DNA of 64,000 nucleotides from Homarus americanus (taxonomy: Eukaryota > Arthropoda > Malacostraca > Decapoda > Nephropidae): positions 425,017-489,016 of the forward strand of contig NW_024756463.1 of assembly GCF_018991925.1 (NCBI RefSeq). The letters are read 5' to 3'. Under the pieces are notes generated by a model that saw nothing but the letters and a program-made list of their open reading frames with translations, was not told where the DNA came from and searched no databases. The position numbers and the translations under genes are program-made. Shown in pieces: positions 11,413 to 23,132 of the stretch (within the stretch, counting starts at the first letter, position 1; each line of letters opens with the position of its first letter).

Positions 11413-14400
11413 GCACAGGAGGAGTGGGGACAGCACAGAAGTGGAAGACAGTGGGAAGGGTGTTGACAGTGGGACAGTACAGGTAGGGAAGGGTGTTGAC
11501 AGTGTGGAACAGCAGTGAAGGTTGTTGACAGTGGTGGGACAGTACAGGTGGGAAGGTTGACAGTGTGGGACAGTACAGGGTTGTTGACAGGTGGGACAGT
11601 ACAGGTGGGAAGGGTGTTGACAGGGGACAGCACAGAGAATGTTGACAGTGGTGACAGCAAGGTGGGAAGGGTGACAGTGTGGGGACAGTACAGGTGGGAA
11701 GGGTGTTTGACAAGTGGAAGCGATAGTGGAAGGTTACGGTGGTGGGACAGCAGGGGGAAGGTTGTTGACAGTGTGAAGTACAGGTGGGAAGGTTACAGGG
11801 TGAAGTGTGGACAGAGCAGGAATTGTTGACAGTGGTGGGACAGTACAGGTGGGGGATGGTGTTGACAGGGTGAATAGCAGGGAAGGTTGTTGACAGTGGT
11901 GGACAGTACAGGGAAGGTTGTTGACAGTAGGACAGTACAGGTGGGAAGGTGGGCAGTGTTGGTGACAGTACAGGTGGGAGGAAGGTTGTTGACAGTGTGG
12001 GACAGTACAGGTGGAAAGGTTACGGTGGTGAGGACAGTGTGGACAGCACAGGTGGGGACAGTGTGTGACAGAGTGGTGCTGAAGTGGTGGGACAGTACAG
12101 GTGGGAAGGACAGCACAGGTGGGAAGGTGTTGACAGGGGACAGTACAGGTGGGAAGGTTGTTGACAGTGGTGGGACAGTGGTGGGAAGGGTGTTGACAGT
12201 GGTGGGACAGTACAGGGGGGAAGGTTGTTGACAGTGGTGGGACAGCACAGGTGAAGGGTAAGGACAGGTGGACAGAGGAAGCAAGTGAGGTGGGACAGCA
12301 GGGAAGCACATGTGGTGGGAGACAAGGAGGGAAGGTGTTGACAGTGGTGGGAAGGTGTACAGGAGGGAAGGTGTAGGGGGACAGCACAGAGTAATGTTGA
12401 CAGTAGGGACAGTACAGGTGGGAAGATTGATGACAGTGTGGACAGTACAGGAGGGAAGTTGATGGGTGGTGGACAGCACAGGAGGGAAGGGTTGGAGTGG
12501 AGGAGGGAATGGGACAGTACAGGGGAAGGTTGCTGAAGGTGTTGACGTGGTAGCACAGGTGGGAAAGGTTGTTGATGGTGGTGGGACAGTACAGGTGGGA
12601 AGGCTGTTGACGTGGGACAGCACAGGTGGGAAGGGTGTTGACAGTGGTGGACAGTACAGGGAAGGTTGTTGACAGTGGTGAGGACAGGTGGGAAGGAAGG
12701 AATGGTGACAACAGGTGGAAGGTGTTGGGACAGTGGTGGGACAGGCTTGTGAAGTGGTGGACAGCACAGGAGTGGGGACAGTGTACAGGAGGAAGGTTGT
12801 TGACAGAAGGTGGGAAGGGTACAGACAGGAGGGAGACAGGGGACACAGAGGAAGGTTGTTGACAGTGGTGGGACAAGGAAGGATGGTGGAAGGTTGTTGA
12901 CAGTGGGAAGGGATGTGGGACAGCACAGGAGGGAAGGGTGTTGACAGTGTGGGGACACAGCACAGAGGAAGGAAGTGTGACAGTGGTACAGGGGAAGTTA
13001 GTGGTGGGACAGTACAGGAGGGGTTGTTGACAGGTGAGGGACAGTGAGAGGGTGTTGACAGTGGTGGGACAGACACAGGAGGGAAAGGTGTTGACAGTGG
13101 GGACAGGAGAGGGAAGGGTGCACAGGAGGGAAGGTGATGACAGTGGGCACAGGTGGGAAGGTTGTTGACAGTGGGGACAGTACAGGAGGGTTGTTGACAG
13201 TGGTGGACAGTACAGGTGGGAAGGTGACATGTGTGGGACAGTACAGGAGGAAGGTTGTGACAGTGGGTGCACAGGTGGGAAGGTAGTTGACAGTGGTGGA
13301 CAGCACAGGAAGGTTGTTGACAGTGTGGGACAGTACAGGTGGGAAGGTTGTTGACAGTGTGGGACAAGGTGGGAAATGGTTGACAGTTGGGACAGCACAG
13401 GGAAGGTGACAGTGTGGGACAGTACAGGTGGGAAGTGTGTTGGACAGGGGCACAGGAGGGAAGGTGTTGACAGTGTGGGACAGCACAGGAGGGAGGGTGG
13501 ACAGTGACAGAGGGAAGTGACAGGTGGGAAGGTTGGACAGTGGAGGGGCAACAGGGAAGGTTGTTGAAGGGGTGGGACAGTACAGGGAAGGGTGTTGACA
13601 GTACAGAGTGGTGGGACAGCAGGAGGGAATGTGGACAGAGGTGGACTGGACAGCACAGGAGGAAGGTTACAGGGTGGGACAGTACAGGAGGGAAGGGCAA
13701 GGAAGGTGTGGGACAGTACAGGAGGGAAAGGGTGTGGACAGTGGACAGCACAGGTGGGAAGGTTGTTGACAGACAACAGGGGGAAGGTTGTTGACAGTAG
13801 TGGAGACAGTACAGGAGGAAGGTTTTGGGACAGTGGAGACAGGGGACAGAGGAAGGTTGTTGATGGGTGACAGAGTGAAGGTTGTTGACAGTGGACAGTA
13901 CAGAGTAAGGAAAAGTTTACTGCAGGGACAGTACAGGAGGGAAGGTGTTTTGACAGGGGACAGCAGGTTGCTGATGGGACAAAAAGTGGGAAGGTTGTTG
14001 ACAGTGGTGGGACAGAGGGAAGGTGTTGACAGTGGTGGGACAGTACAGAGGTGTTGACGGTGTGTGTGGACAGTACAGGAGGGAAGGTTGAGATGGGTGA
14101 CAGCACAGGAGGGAAGACAGGTGGGACAGCACAGGAGGAAGGTTGTTGAGTGGGGGGACAGTGGTGGGGACAGCACAGGAGTGGGAATGTGACAGTGGGG
14201 ACAGCAGGTGGGAAGGTTGTTGACAGGGACAGTACAGGAGGAAGGTTGTTGACAGTGTGGGACAGGCTAGGGGAGGGGTGTTGATGGTGACAGCAAGGAG
14301 GGAAGGTTGTTGACAGGGACAGTACAGGAGGGAAGGTTGTTGACAGTGGTGACAGTACAGGAGGGAAGGTTGTTGACAGTGGTGGGAAGAACAGAGAAGG

Positions 14401-15990
14401 GTGTTGACAAGTGGTGGGACAGTACAGGTGGGAAGGTTGTTGACAGTGGTGGGACAGCAAGCAGAGAAGGGTTGACAGGGACAGGTGAGGGAAGGGTGCT
14501 GACAGTGTGGGACAGTACAGGAGGGAAGGTTGTTGACAGTGTGGACAGTACAGGAGGGAAGGTTGTTGACAGTGGTGGGACAGTACAGGTGGGAAGGTTG
14601 TTGACAGTGGTGACAGTACAGGAGTGGGAAGGGTGGACAGTGTGCACAGAGTGGGAAGGTTGTTGAAGTGGTGGCAGCACAGGTGGAAGGTGGATGCAGA
14701 GGTGGGAAGGCTGGTGTTGACAGTGGTGGGACAGTACAGGAGGGAAGGTTGTTGACAGTGGGGACACAGGTGGGAAGGTTGTTGACAGTGTGGACAGTAC
14801 AGGAGGGAAGGGTGTTGACAGTGGTGAGGTTATGGGGAGGGTTGACAGTGGTGGGACAGTACAGGTGGAAGGGTGTTGACAGTGGGACAGTACAGGTGGG
14901 AAGGGTGTTGACAGTGGTGGGACAGTACAGAGGAAGGTTGTTGACAGGTGGGACAGTACAGGTGGGAAGGTTGTTGACAGTGGTGGGACAGTACAGGAAG
15001 GGAAAGGACAGTGGTGGGACAGCACAGGTGGGGTTGACAGTGGTGGGACAGCAGGAGGAAGGTTTTGACAGTGGTGGACAGTACAGGAGGGAAGGTTGAC
15101 AGTGGTGGGACAGTACAGGTGGGAAGGCAGGGACAGTACAGGAGGGAAGTGTGTTGACAGGTACAGGTGGAAGGAAGTTGACAGTGTGGGACAGTACAGG
15201 GAAGGGTGTTGACAGTGGTGGGACAGTACAGGGAAGGTTGACAGTGGTGGGACAGCACAGAGGGAAGGTTGACAGGGACAGTACAGGTGGGAAGGGTACA
15301 GGTGTGTGGACAGCACAGGTGAAGGGGACAGTGGTGGACAGTACAGGTGGGAAGGTTGTTGACAGTGGTGGGACAGTACAGGTGGGGAAGGGTGTTGACA
15401 GTGGTGACAGTACAGGTGGGAAGGCTGTTGACTGGGCAACAGGAGGGAAGGTGTTGACAGTGTGGGACAGTACAGGTGGGGGAAGACAGTGGTGGGACAG
15501 TAGGTGGGAAGGTGTTGACAGTGGTGGACAGTACAGTGGTGTTGACAGTTGGGACAGTACAGGTGGGAAGGGTGTTGACAGTGTGGGACAGTACAGGAGG
15601 GAAGTTGTTAGTGACAGAAGGTGGGAAGGTGGACAGTGGGACAGAAAGGTGTTGACAGTGGTGGACAGTACAGGTGGGAAGGTTGTTGACAGTGGTGGAC
15701 AGTACAGGTGGAAGGGTGTTGACAGTGTGGGACAGTACAGGGGGAAGTGTTGACAGTGGTGGGAAAGTACAGGAGGGAAGGTTGTTGACAGTGTGGGACA
15801 GTACAGGTGGGAAGGTTGTTGACAGTGGTGGGACAGTACAGGAGGGAAGGGTGTTGACAGTGGTGGGACAGTACAGGAGGGAAGGTTGTTGACAGTGGTG
15901 GGACAGTACAGGAGGGAAGGTTGTTGACAGTGTGTCACAGTACAGGAGGGAAGGTGTTGACAGTGGTGGGACAGTACAGGTGGGAAGGTT
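11413..15990. repeat. 4.6-kb minisatellite, 35-bp unit
   Basis: Roughly 130 imperfect units of GACAGTGGTGGGACAGTACA followed by GGTGGGAAGGTTGTT. Variants include AGG for TGG after the second ACAG, GCACAG for GTACAG, and many 1-10 bp deletions. Because 35 is not a multiple of three and the unit has no stops on the minus strand, that strand is open in all frames for hundreds of codons. Those long frames (Thr/Pro/Ser/Cys-rich) are artefacts. Copies near the right end (15,600-15,990) are the most regular and those on the left the most decayed. Confidence 0.95.
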
Positions 15991-16079
15991 CTTGCTACAG
16001 ACGACCACCGCCTGAAGGCTACCATTATCTTTTTTACTGTATCCTCACTATTACGGCGAAGTTCACATCCCTCAGTGCA

Positions 16080-16083
<4 letters not shown>

Positions 16084-16144
<61 letters not shown>
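16084..16144. repeat. (GT)n microsatellite
   Basis: About 30 uninterrupted GT copies, about 90 bp to the right of the 35-bp array. Confidence 0.95.
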
Positions 16145-16145
<1 letters not shown>

Positions 16146-16199
16146 AGTACGTACTGGAAGATATAACTTTACAGGAGAGAATGTTTTTACAGTCTTTCT

Positions 16200-16790
16200 A
16201 CTGAATGCATCTTGAAGATTCTCACGTGAGTCAGACAACCATGTATAGTATACTGGACAGCCGTGACCGCCAGGGCAGTGTTCAGTGGGACCTCACTAAC
16301 TGACGCTACTGACATTCTCAGCCAGTCAGTCCGTCTTCAAAGCACAACGCCCTCGAGACGAGCTTATACCCAGTGAAAGATCCTGGACAAAGAAGGGTTG
16401 GTGACCTGTGAAGTTGGTCATTAACCCGCTGGCTGCAGGTAACACTAACACCTGATGAGAGACAGACACTTATATCTCATTTCGTGCCATCGTCCCGGGC
16501 AGAGGGGCGACACCGTCTATTATACTGGCAGTTAGTCACCTCTGTGTCCTGCTCCTCACCAACTGTCGGTCTGTTGATTCATTTACACCAGTTTTGGTCA
16601 TCGTAAATCTATGAAGACGACCATAAGCTTAATAACTGATCGTTGTTAACTCTTGTAAACCGGATTTATGTTACTGCAGAAGGAAGACGTGATTGACAGT
16701 TTGGTTTTTGTTCAAGAAATTCACAGCATTTTTTATCACAATATTATGGAAGGAAGAATAAAGGAAATTACTAAAATGATTGATTTAGTT
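16200..16790. other. unique sequence between arrays
   Basis: Mixed-composition sequence with no open frame of note. I see no gene or element. Confidence 0.5.
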
Positions 16791-16798
16791 AAGAAATT

Positions 16799-17730
16799 CA
16801 GATCAGAGGTTCACATCAGAGATTCACATTAAAGGTTCAGATCAGAGGTTCTGATCAAAGGTTCACATCAGAGGTTCATCAGAGGTTCACATCAGAGATT
16901 CACATCAAAGGTTCACATCAGAGGTTCACATCAGAGGTTCACATCAAAGGTTCCCATCAAAGGTACACATCAGAGGTTCACATCAGAGATTCACATCAAA
17001 GGTTCACATCAGAGGTTCACATCAGAGTTCATCAAAATTTCATCAAAGGTTCCCATCAAAGGTTCATCAAAGGTACACATCAGAGTTCATTAAAGGTTCA
17101 CATCAGGGTTCATTAAGGTTCATCAAAGATTCACATCAAGGTTCATTAAAGGTACGCATCGGAGGTTCACATTAAGGTACGCATCGGGGTTCATCAAGGT
17201 TCATCAAGGTTCACATTAAAGGTACGCATCGGAGGTTCACATTAAGGTACGCATCAGAGGTTCACATCAAAGTTTCACATTAAAGGTTCATTAAAGGTTC
17301 ACATTAAGGTTCACATTAAGGTACACATCAGAGGTTCACATTAAGGTTCACATCAGAGTTCACATTAAAAGTTCACATCAAAGATTCACATCAAGGTTCA
17401 CATTAAAGGTGCATCGGAGGTTCGTAAAGGTACATCAGGGGTTCATCAAAGGTTCATCAAGGTTCACATTAAAGGTACGCATCGGAGGTTCACATTAAAG
17501 GTACGCATCGGAGGTTCACATCAAAGATTCACATTAAAGTTTCAGATCAGAGGTTGTGATCAAAGGTTCACATCAAAGGTTCACATAAAAGGCTCACATC
17601 AAAATTTCTTATCGAGTTCACATTAAAGGTTCACATCAAAGATTCACATCAGAGGTTCACATCAGAGACTCACATCAAAGGTTCACATCAAAGATTCACA
17701 TCAGAGGTTCACATCAGAGGTTCACATCAG
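16799..17730. repeat. minisatellite, 13-bp unit
   Basis: Tandem GGTTCACATCAGA / GGTTCACATCAAA units with ATTAAA, GTACGCATCGGA and shortened GGTTCATCAAA variants. About 70 copies. Confidence 0.95.
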
Positions 17731-17870
17731 GTTCAGTTCATGGGCAGGTCTTGTGTCACCGTGAGGGCATGACCTTGAGGGTGGTGGAGTCACTGGGCCC
17801 CTGGTAGCGGTACTGCCTCAGGTGGTCAGATGTGTACTGGAGTGTGTAATTAACAGGTGCCGTGAGTGGA

Positions 17871-19459
17871 TGAGTGACTGATGAGTTTGAGTGAGTGCAT
17901 TGACAGTGAGTGATGAGTATGAGTGAGTGTGTTGACAGTGAGTGATGAGTATGAGTGAGTGTGTTGACAGTGAGTGATGAGTATGAGTGAGTGCATTGAC
18001 AGTGAGTGATGAGTATGAGTGAGTGTGTTGACAGTGAGTGATGAGTATGGTGAGTATGTTGACAGTGAGTATGAGTCTGAGTGTGTTGACAGTGGTGATG
18101 AGGAGTGTGTTGACAGTAGTGATGAGTATGGTGAGTGTGTTGACAGTGAGTGATGAGTATGGTGAGGTGTGTTACGGTGAGTGATGAGTATGAGTGAGTG
18201 TGTTGACAGTGGTGATGAGTATGAGTGAGTGTGTTGACAGTGGTGATGAGTATGGTGAGTGTGTTGACAGTGAGTGATGAGTATGAGTGAGTGCTTTGAC
18301 AGTGAGTGATGAGTGAGTGAGTGTGTTGACAGTGAGTGATGGTGTGGGTGTGTGTTGCAGTGAGTGATGAGTATGAGTGAGTGTGTTGACAGCGAGTGAT
18401 GAGTATGGTGAGTGTTGACAGGGAGTGATGAGTGTGAGTGTGTTGACAGTGGTGATGAGTGAGGTGTGTTGACAGTGAGTGATGAGTATGAGTGAGTGTG
18501 TTGACAGTGAGTGATGAGTATGAGTGAGTGTGTTGACAGTGAGTGATGAGTATGAGTGGAGTGTGGACAGTGAGTGATGAATATGAGTGAGTGCTTTGAC
18601 AGTGAGTGATGAGTATGAGTGAGTGTGTTGACAGTGAGGAGGGAGGAGGAGTGTGTTGACAGTGAGTGATGAGTATGAGTGAGTGTGGTTGACAGCGAGT
18701 GATGAGTATGGAGTGAGTGTTGACAGTGAGTGATGAGTATGGAGGAGTGTGTTGACAGTGAGTGATGAATATGAGTGAGTGCTTTGACAGTGAGTGATGA
18801 GAGTATGGAGTGAGTGTGTTGACAGTGAGTGATGAGTATGAGTGAGTGTGTTGACAGTGAGTGATGAGTATGAGTGTGTTGACAGTGAGTGATGAGTATA
18901 TGAGGGTATGTTGACAGTGAGTGATGAGTATGAGTGAGTGTGTTGACAGTGAGTGATGAGTATGAGTGAGTGTGTTGACAGTGAGTGATGAGAGGAGGGG
19001 AGTGTGTTGACAGTGAGTGATGAGTATGAGTGAGTGTGTTGACAGGAGGATGAATATGAGGAGTGCTTGACAGTGAGTGATGAGTATGAGTGAGTAAGGA
19101 CAGGAGTGATGAGTGAGTGAGTGTGTTGACAGTGAGTGATGAGTAGAGTGAGTGTGTTGACAGCGAGTGATGAGTATGAGTGAGTGTGTTGACAGTGAGT
19201 GATGAGTATGGAGGGTGTGTTGACAGTGAGGATGAATATGAGTGAGTGTGTTGACAGTGAGTGATGAGTATGGTGAGTGTGTTGACAGTGAGTATGAGTA
19301 TGAGTGTTTGACAGTGGTGATGAGTATGAGTGATATGTTGACGAGTGATGGTATGAGTGAGTGTGTTGACAGTGAGTGATGAGTATGAGTGTGTTGACAG
19401 TGAGTGATGAGTGAGTGTGTTGACAGTGAGTAATGAGTATGAGTGAGTGTGTTGACAGT
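17871..19459. repeat. minisatellite, 32-bp unit
   Basis: About 50 imperfect copies of GTGAGTGATGAGTATGAGTG followed by AGTGTGTTGACA. The TTGACAGTG word also occurs in the 35-bp array, so the two may share ancestry. The long minus-strand frames over it (His/Ser/Thr-rich) are stop-free repeat translation, not proteins. Confidence 0.95.
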
Positions 19460-19576
19460 AACTGGTGAATAACAGTGAGTGCGTGACTGACTGAGAAATA
19501 TGAGTGAGTGTGGTGAGGTTGATAATGAGCGAGTGTGTTTGATCGAAAATTAATGTGGTTATGGGGAGTGAGAGTG

Positions 19577-19577
<1 letters not shown>

Positions 19578-19621
<44 letters not shown>
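19578..19621. repeat. (AC)n microsatellite
   Basis: About 22 AC copies. Confidence 0.95.
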
Positions 19622-19626
<5 letters not shown>

Positions 19627-19672
19627 CAGGGCAGTAATGCAGAATTTTGTAACGTGTTATATTAATCTTCTT

Positions 19673-19852
19673 GCTCCCTCTCATCTTTCCTCCCTCTCCC
19701 TCCATCCCCTTCTCTCTACTTCCTCCCCCTCTTTCTCTCCTTTCCTTCCTCCACCCCTCTCTCTCTCCTTTCCTCCTCCCTCTCTCATTTCTCTCTCCTT
19801 CACGCCTCTTCCTCCTCTCTCTACTTTACCCCCCTTTTCTCTCACATGTTTC
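19673..19852. repeat. CT-rich low-complexity tract
   Basis: TCTCTC/CCTCC-rich pyrimidine run; the open frames here are compositional. Confidence 0.7.
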
Positions 19853-20090
19853 CTGAGATAGTCACCACCACCAACACCATTATCTCTGGCAGTACAGGGA
19901 GAGTGCAGTAGTGGCCGCCTCTCTTGCTCCGCCGCCAGGGTAAGTGACCTGCTTGGCTAGTAATACCACCCCCTTCCTGATGACCTTCACAGGTCACCTC
20001 ATGTGACCTTCCCGCGCCCCGTCCCGCAGGTGAACCTTTCAGTGTCACTTACCCCTCCCCTGCCTCCCCGCGGACTTTCACAGAAACAAA

Positions 20091-20160
20091 TGACCTTGGC
20101 AGGATCAGGTGGTCGCCGCCTCCCTCAGGTGACCTTGGCAGGGTCAGGTGGTCGCCGCCT
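20091..20160. repeat. 39-bp tandem duplication
   Basis: TGACCTTGGCAGGATCAGGT followed by GGTCGCCGCC is repeated once, 39 bp later, with a single visible change (GGATC to GGGTC). This GC-rich local duplication has no coding support. Confidence 0.75.
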
Positions 20161-20536
20161 GCGGAGGGATACTCGGTACTGATCACCAGGGAATCACAGT
20201 GTAGGACGCCTCTCACCATCCTCCTTCACTCTTCAAAACACCTTATTTGCCACTTCCTCACGCCAGCCTTCCCACCCCCTCACACCTCCCCCACCTTCTA
20301 GAATTCCTCTTCCCACACCCTCACGTCTGCGTCTACTTAGCCATGACTCGTTCTTCCACTACATATGACCGTCTCTAATTATGAGTTCAAATTATATCTG
20401 CTTCGGCGCTGGTTGTAACGAAGCCGCTGAAATTATAAAACCAAATGTTGAAGTGTTCATATTGAGTCACACTATACTGGTCCAGGCTGTTGAGTCACTT
20501 CAGTCACAGTTTGGCCGTGATGAAAACGTAAACAAC

Positions 20537-20610
20537 ATTGATTGGCTGGAGGTGATGGTGCTCTCATCACCGATTGGCTGAAAGTGATAGTGCTCTGATC
20601 ACTGATTTGC
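20537..20610. repeat. 32-bp tandem duplication
   Basis: GATTGGCTGGAGGTGATGGT plus GCTCTCATCACC is followed by a diverged copy and the start of a third (GATTTGCTCAAG). Confidence 0.65.
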
Positions 20611-20929
20611 TCAAGTACATCACGTGAACAAAGAACACATCGATAAATACAACTCTTATCTATATTTTGTTTTAGGGTGGTTTCCATTGTTCATTAGTGT
20701 GGAACAGTCAAAACGCGTTCTCGATAATTCTGGAACTAATATATGAAAAGCTTTTATGAAACACACACAGCCTCCCACAACACACACACACACACGCGCA
20801 CACAAACAAACACACACACACTTAAAATCACTGGGGCCCGATAAACACCTTTTGTGGCCTCTACTCTGTAATCCTTTTTGAGCTACCGCTCACAGGATAA
20901 GTATGGGGTGCACAATAAACTAGCTGCTC

Positions 20930-21185
20930 TCCGCGGCAGCCCCCCCACCCACCTCGAGCAGTCCGCCTCTACAACAAAATTCAGCCCATAAGCCCGCACT
21001 GATAAATATAAGAACAGCACCATCCCATCTATTGTTAAAATAATAAACAACTCCTGATTTATGTACTGTACAGCCCTGTAAATGTATTCAACGCATATCA
21101 TTATGTCTAAATCAAATGTAAGTTTGTATATTTTCAGCCACCTGCTGCAACTCTATTAATAAACCGTCTATTATTATTATATATA
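20930..21185 (+). mobile_element. jockey-like LINE 3' end
   Basis: A decayed reading frame ends ARTDKYKNSTIPSIVKIINN-S-stop (stop near 21,055). It is followed by a 3' UTR with TATATTTTCAGCC and ATTAATAAACCGTCTATTAT, the last containing an AATAAA signal. The end matches the copies at 35,312-35,420, 38,102-38,445 and 38,718-38,830. The tail is a TTA/TAT microsatellite that runs into the CA array. Confidence 0.75.
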
Positions 21186-21193
21186 TAATTATT

Positions 21194-21234
21194 ACACACA
21201 CACACACACATACACACACCCACCGCCCCCACAC

Positions 21235-21284
<50 letters not shown>

Positions 21285-21360
21285 GCCCCCACAACACACA
21301 CCCACCGCCCCCACACAACACACACACACACACACACCACACACACACACACCGCCCCAC

Positions 21361-21394
<34 letters not shown>

Positions 21395-21634
21395 GCCCCC
21401 ACAACACACACACACACACCCCCCCCCACAACACACACACACACACACACACACACCGCCCCACACACACACACACACACACACACCCACCGCCCCACAC
21501 ACACACACACACACACACACACCGCCCCACAACACACACACACACCCACACACACCGCCCCCACACACACACACACACACACACCCGCCCCCAACACACA
21601 CACACACACACCCACACACACACACCGCCCCCAC

Positions 21635-21687
<53 letters not shown>

Positions 21688-21710
21688 ACACACACACACA
21701 CACACACCGC

Positions 21711-21750
<40 letters not shown>

Positions 21751-21811
21751 GCCCCCACAACACACACACACACACACACACACCGCCCCCATAACACACA
21801 CACACCGCCCC

Positions 21812-21865
<54 letters not shown>

Positions 21866-21872
21866 GCCCCAC

Positions 21873-21901
<29 letters not shown>
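21194..21901. repeat. compound (CA)n / CCGCCCC array
   Basis: Blocks of 5-25 CA copies are separated by a recurring CACCGCCCCCACAACAC spacer seen about 15 times, so the array is a minisatellite made of microsatellites. The minus-strand Cys/Val frames are not genes. It directly follows a LINE 3' tail. Confidence 0.95.
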
Positions 21902-21905
<4 letters not shown>

Positions 21906-21989
21906 TTACGAGATAAATCATCAGCGTCACGTTACTGTACATTAATCCTCAATGTCAATATTATTAACCCTGAGAGTACAGTATCCGAT

Positions 21990-22225
21990 ACAGTACACCG
22001 CACTAAAAGGGTTAACTGCTAAAACATCGTACTCAAGTGATAAAATTATTGTACTCAGGGGATTAAATCATTGTTCTCAAGGGGTTCAATCATTGTACTC
22101 TAGATATTAAATTATTGTACTCAATGGATTATTAAATCATTGTACTCAAGGGGTTAATAAGGCTTCTTCCTCAATGGGTAATTCACAGTACTCGAGTTTG
22201 GTTTTGTACTCAAAGGGTTAACTCA
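21990..22225. repeat. minisatellite related to the one at 46-172
   Basis: Seven or more degenerate units of the form GGATTAAATCATTGTACTCA and AGGGGTTAA. The GGTTAA...CATCGT/CATTGT...CTCAA pattern is shared with the left end of the window. Confidence 0.75.
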
Positions 22226-22229
22226 TGAG

Positions 22230-23130
22230 TACAGGCGGCATTATAGAGACACAACGCCATCAGACAAACATCACCTCCTCGGAAGAAGAGTACTGACGCC
22301 CCCTGAACACACACACACCTGGGATCACCACCTACCAGCTCTCCCATAACGCTCGAAAGTTCAATATCTCTCTTAGCATCACGCAGCAGCAGCATCTGAC
22401 TGTCCTGTGACTGTGCTGGCTAATACGACATGTAAAATTATAGTATGGCTGTATTACCCTCACACAATTTTAGTAAAAAATAATATTCTAGGATAAAAAT
22501 CTATGTTAAATTGTACAAAAATGAATATATGATCGTGGGAAATGACTGAGCAATTTTGGCAGATTCATGTTGTAATCACCGCGAAAAGTATAGTTTAGAT
22601 AATGATTGTTAACATGGCTTTTGTAGACCGTAGAGGGCGGTCATGTGTGACCAATCTACTTTTTTTAAAGTGTTTTCGAAGCTGTGGATGATGTTAGTGG
22701 TTATGATGATGTTTACTTCGACATAAGTGAAATTATTAATAGAGTCCTAGACGAGAGATACAAGAGATAAATAAAAGGACAAAAAGGCACACGCCACAGT
22801 GGGGGAGGAACACCGCCAGGATTTACTGACATTCATTCACCCTAAAATGAACCTGAACTTCAAAATGAAGTTCAAGGTTGCATCAAACGTCTTTTCTCGT
22901 TTATTTCAAATATTTTTTGGATTTTAATTTTAAATATTGTAGCAGTGAGGCGTTGAAGATAGTGTTAGGCCTCGGGTGACTACAGTACAGCGTCTCGTCC
23001 ACCTGACCTTCACTGATGACTCTTGGGATCACCTGAAGAAGCATAACCCCAGCTTAATTCACTTAAAGATTTAACCACCCTAATACTATTTGGGTGGATG
23101 AGGTTAGGTTAGGATAGGATAGGTTAAGTT
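22230..23130. other. unique AT-rich sequence
   Basis: No supported gene. A small minus-strand frame at 22,210-22,395 has a possible GTAGGT donor but no other support. Confidence 0.45.
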
Positions 23131-23132
23131 CT

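Noticed and set aside
11734..14460. 908-codon minus-strand open frame rich in Pro, Thr, Ser and Cys
   Set aside because: It is translation of the 35-bp minisatellite. Other frames over the same DNA are equally open and there is no unique domain or splice structure.
13917..16238. 773-codon minus-strand frame
   Set aside because: Same tandem repeat plus a GT microsatellite; no non-repeat protein sequence of note.
17850..19622. 590-codon His/Ser/Thr minus-strand frame
   Set aside because: Translation of the 32-bp minisatellite and an AC run.
22210..22395. Minus-strand frame MLLLRDAKRDIELSSVMGEL with a GTAGGT donor
   Set aside because: Only about 20 codons before the donor; could easily be chance.
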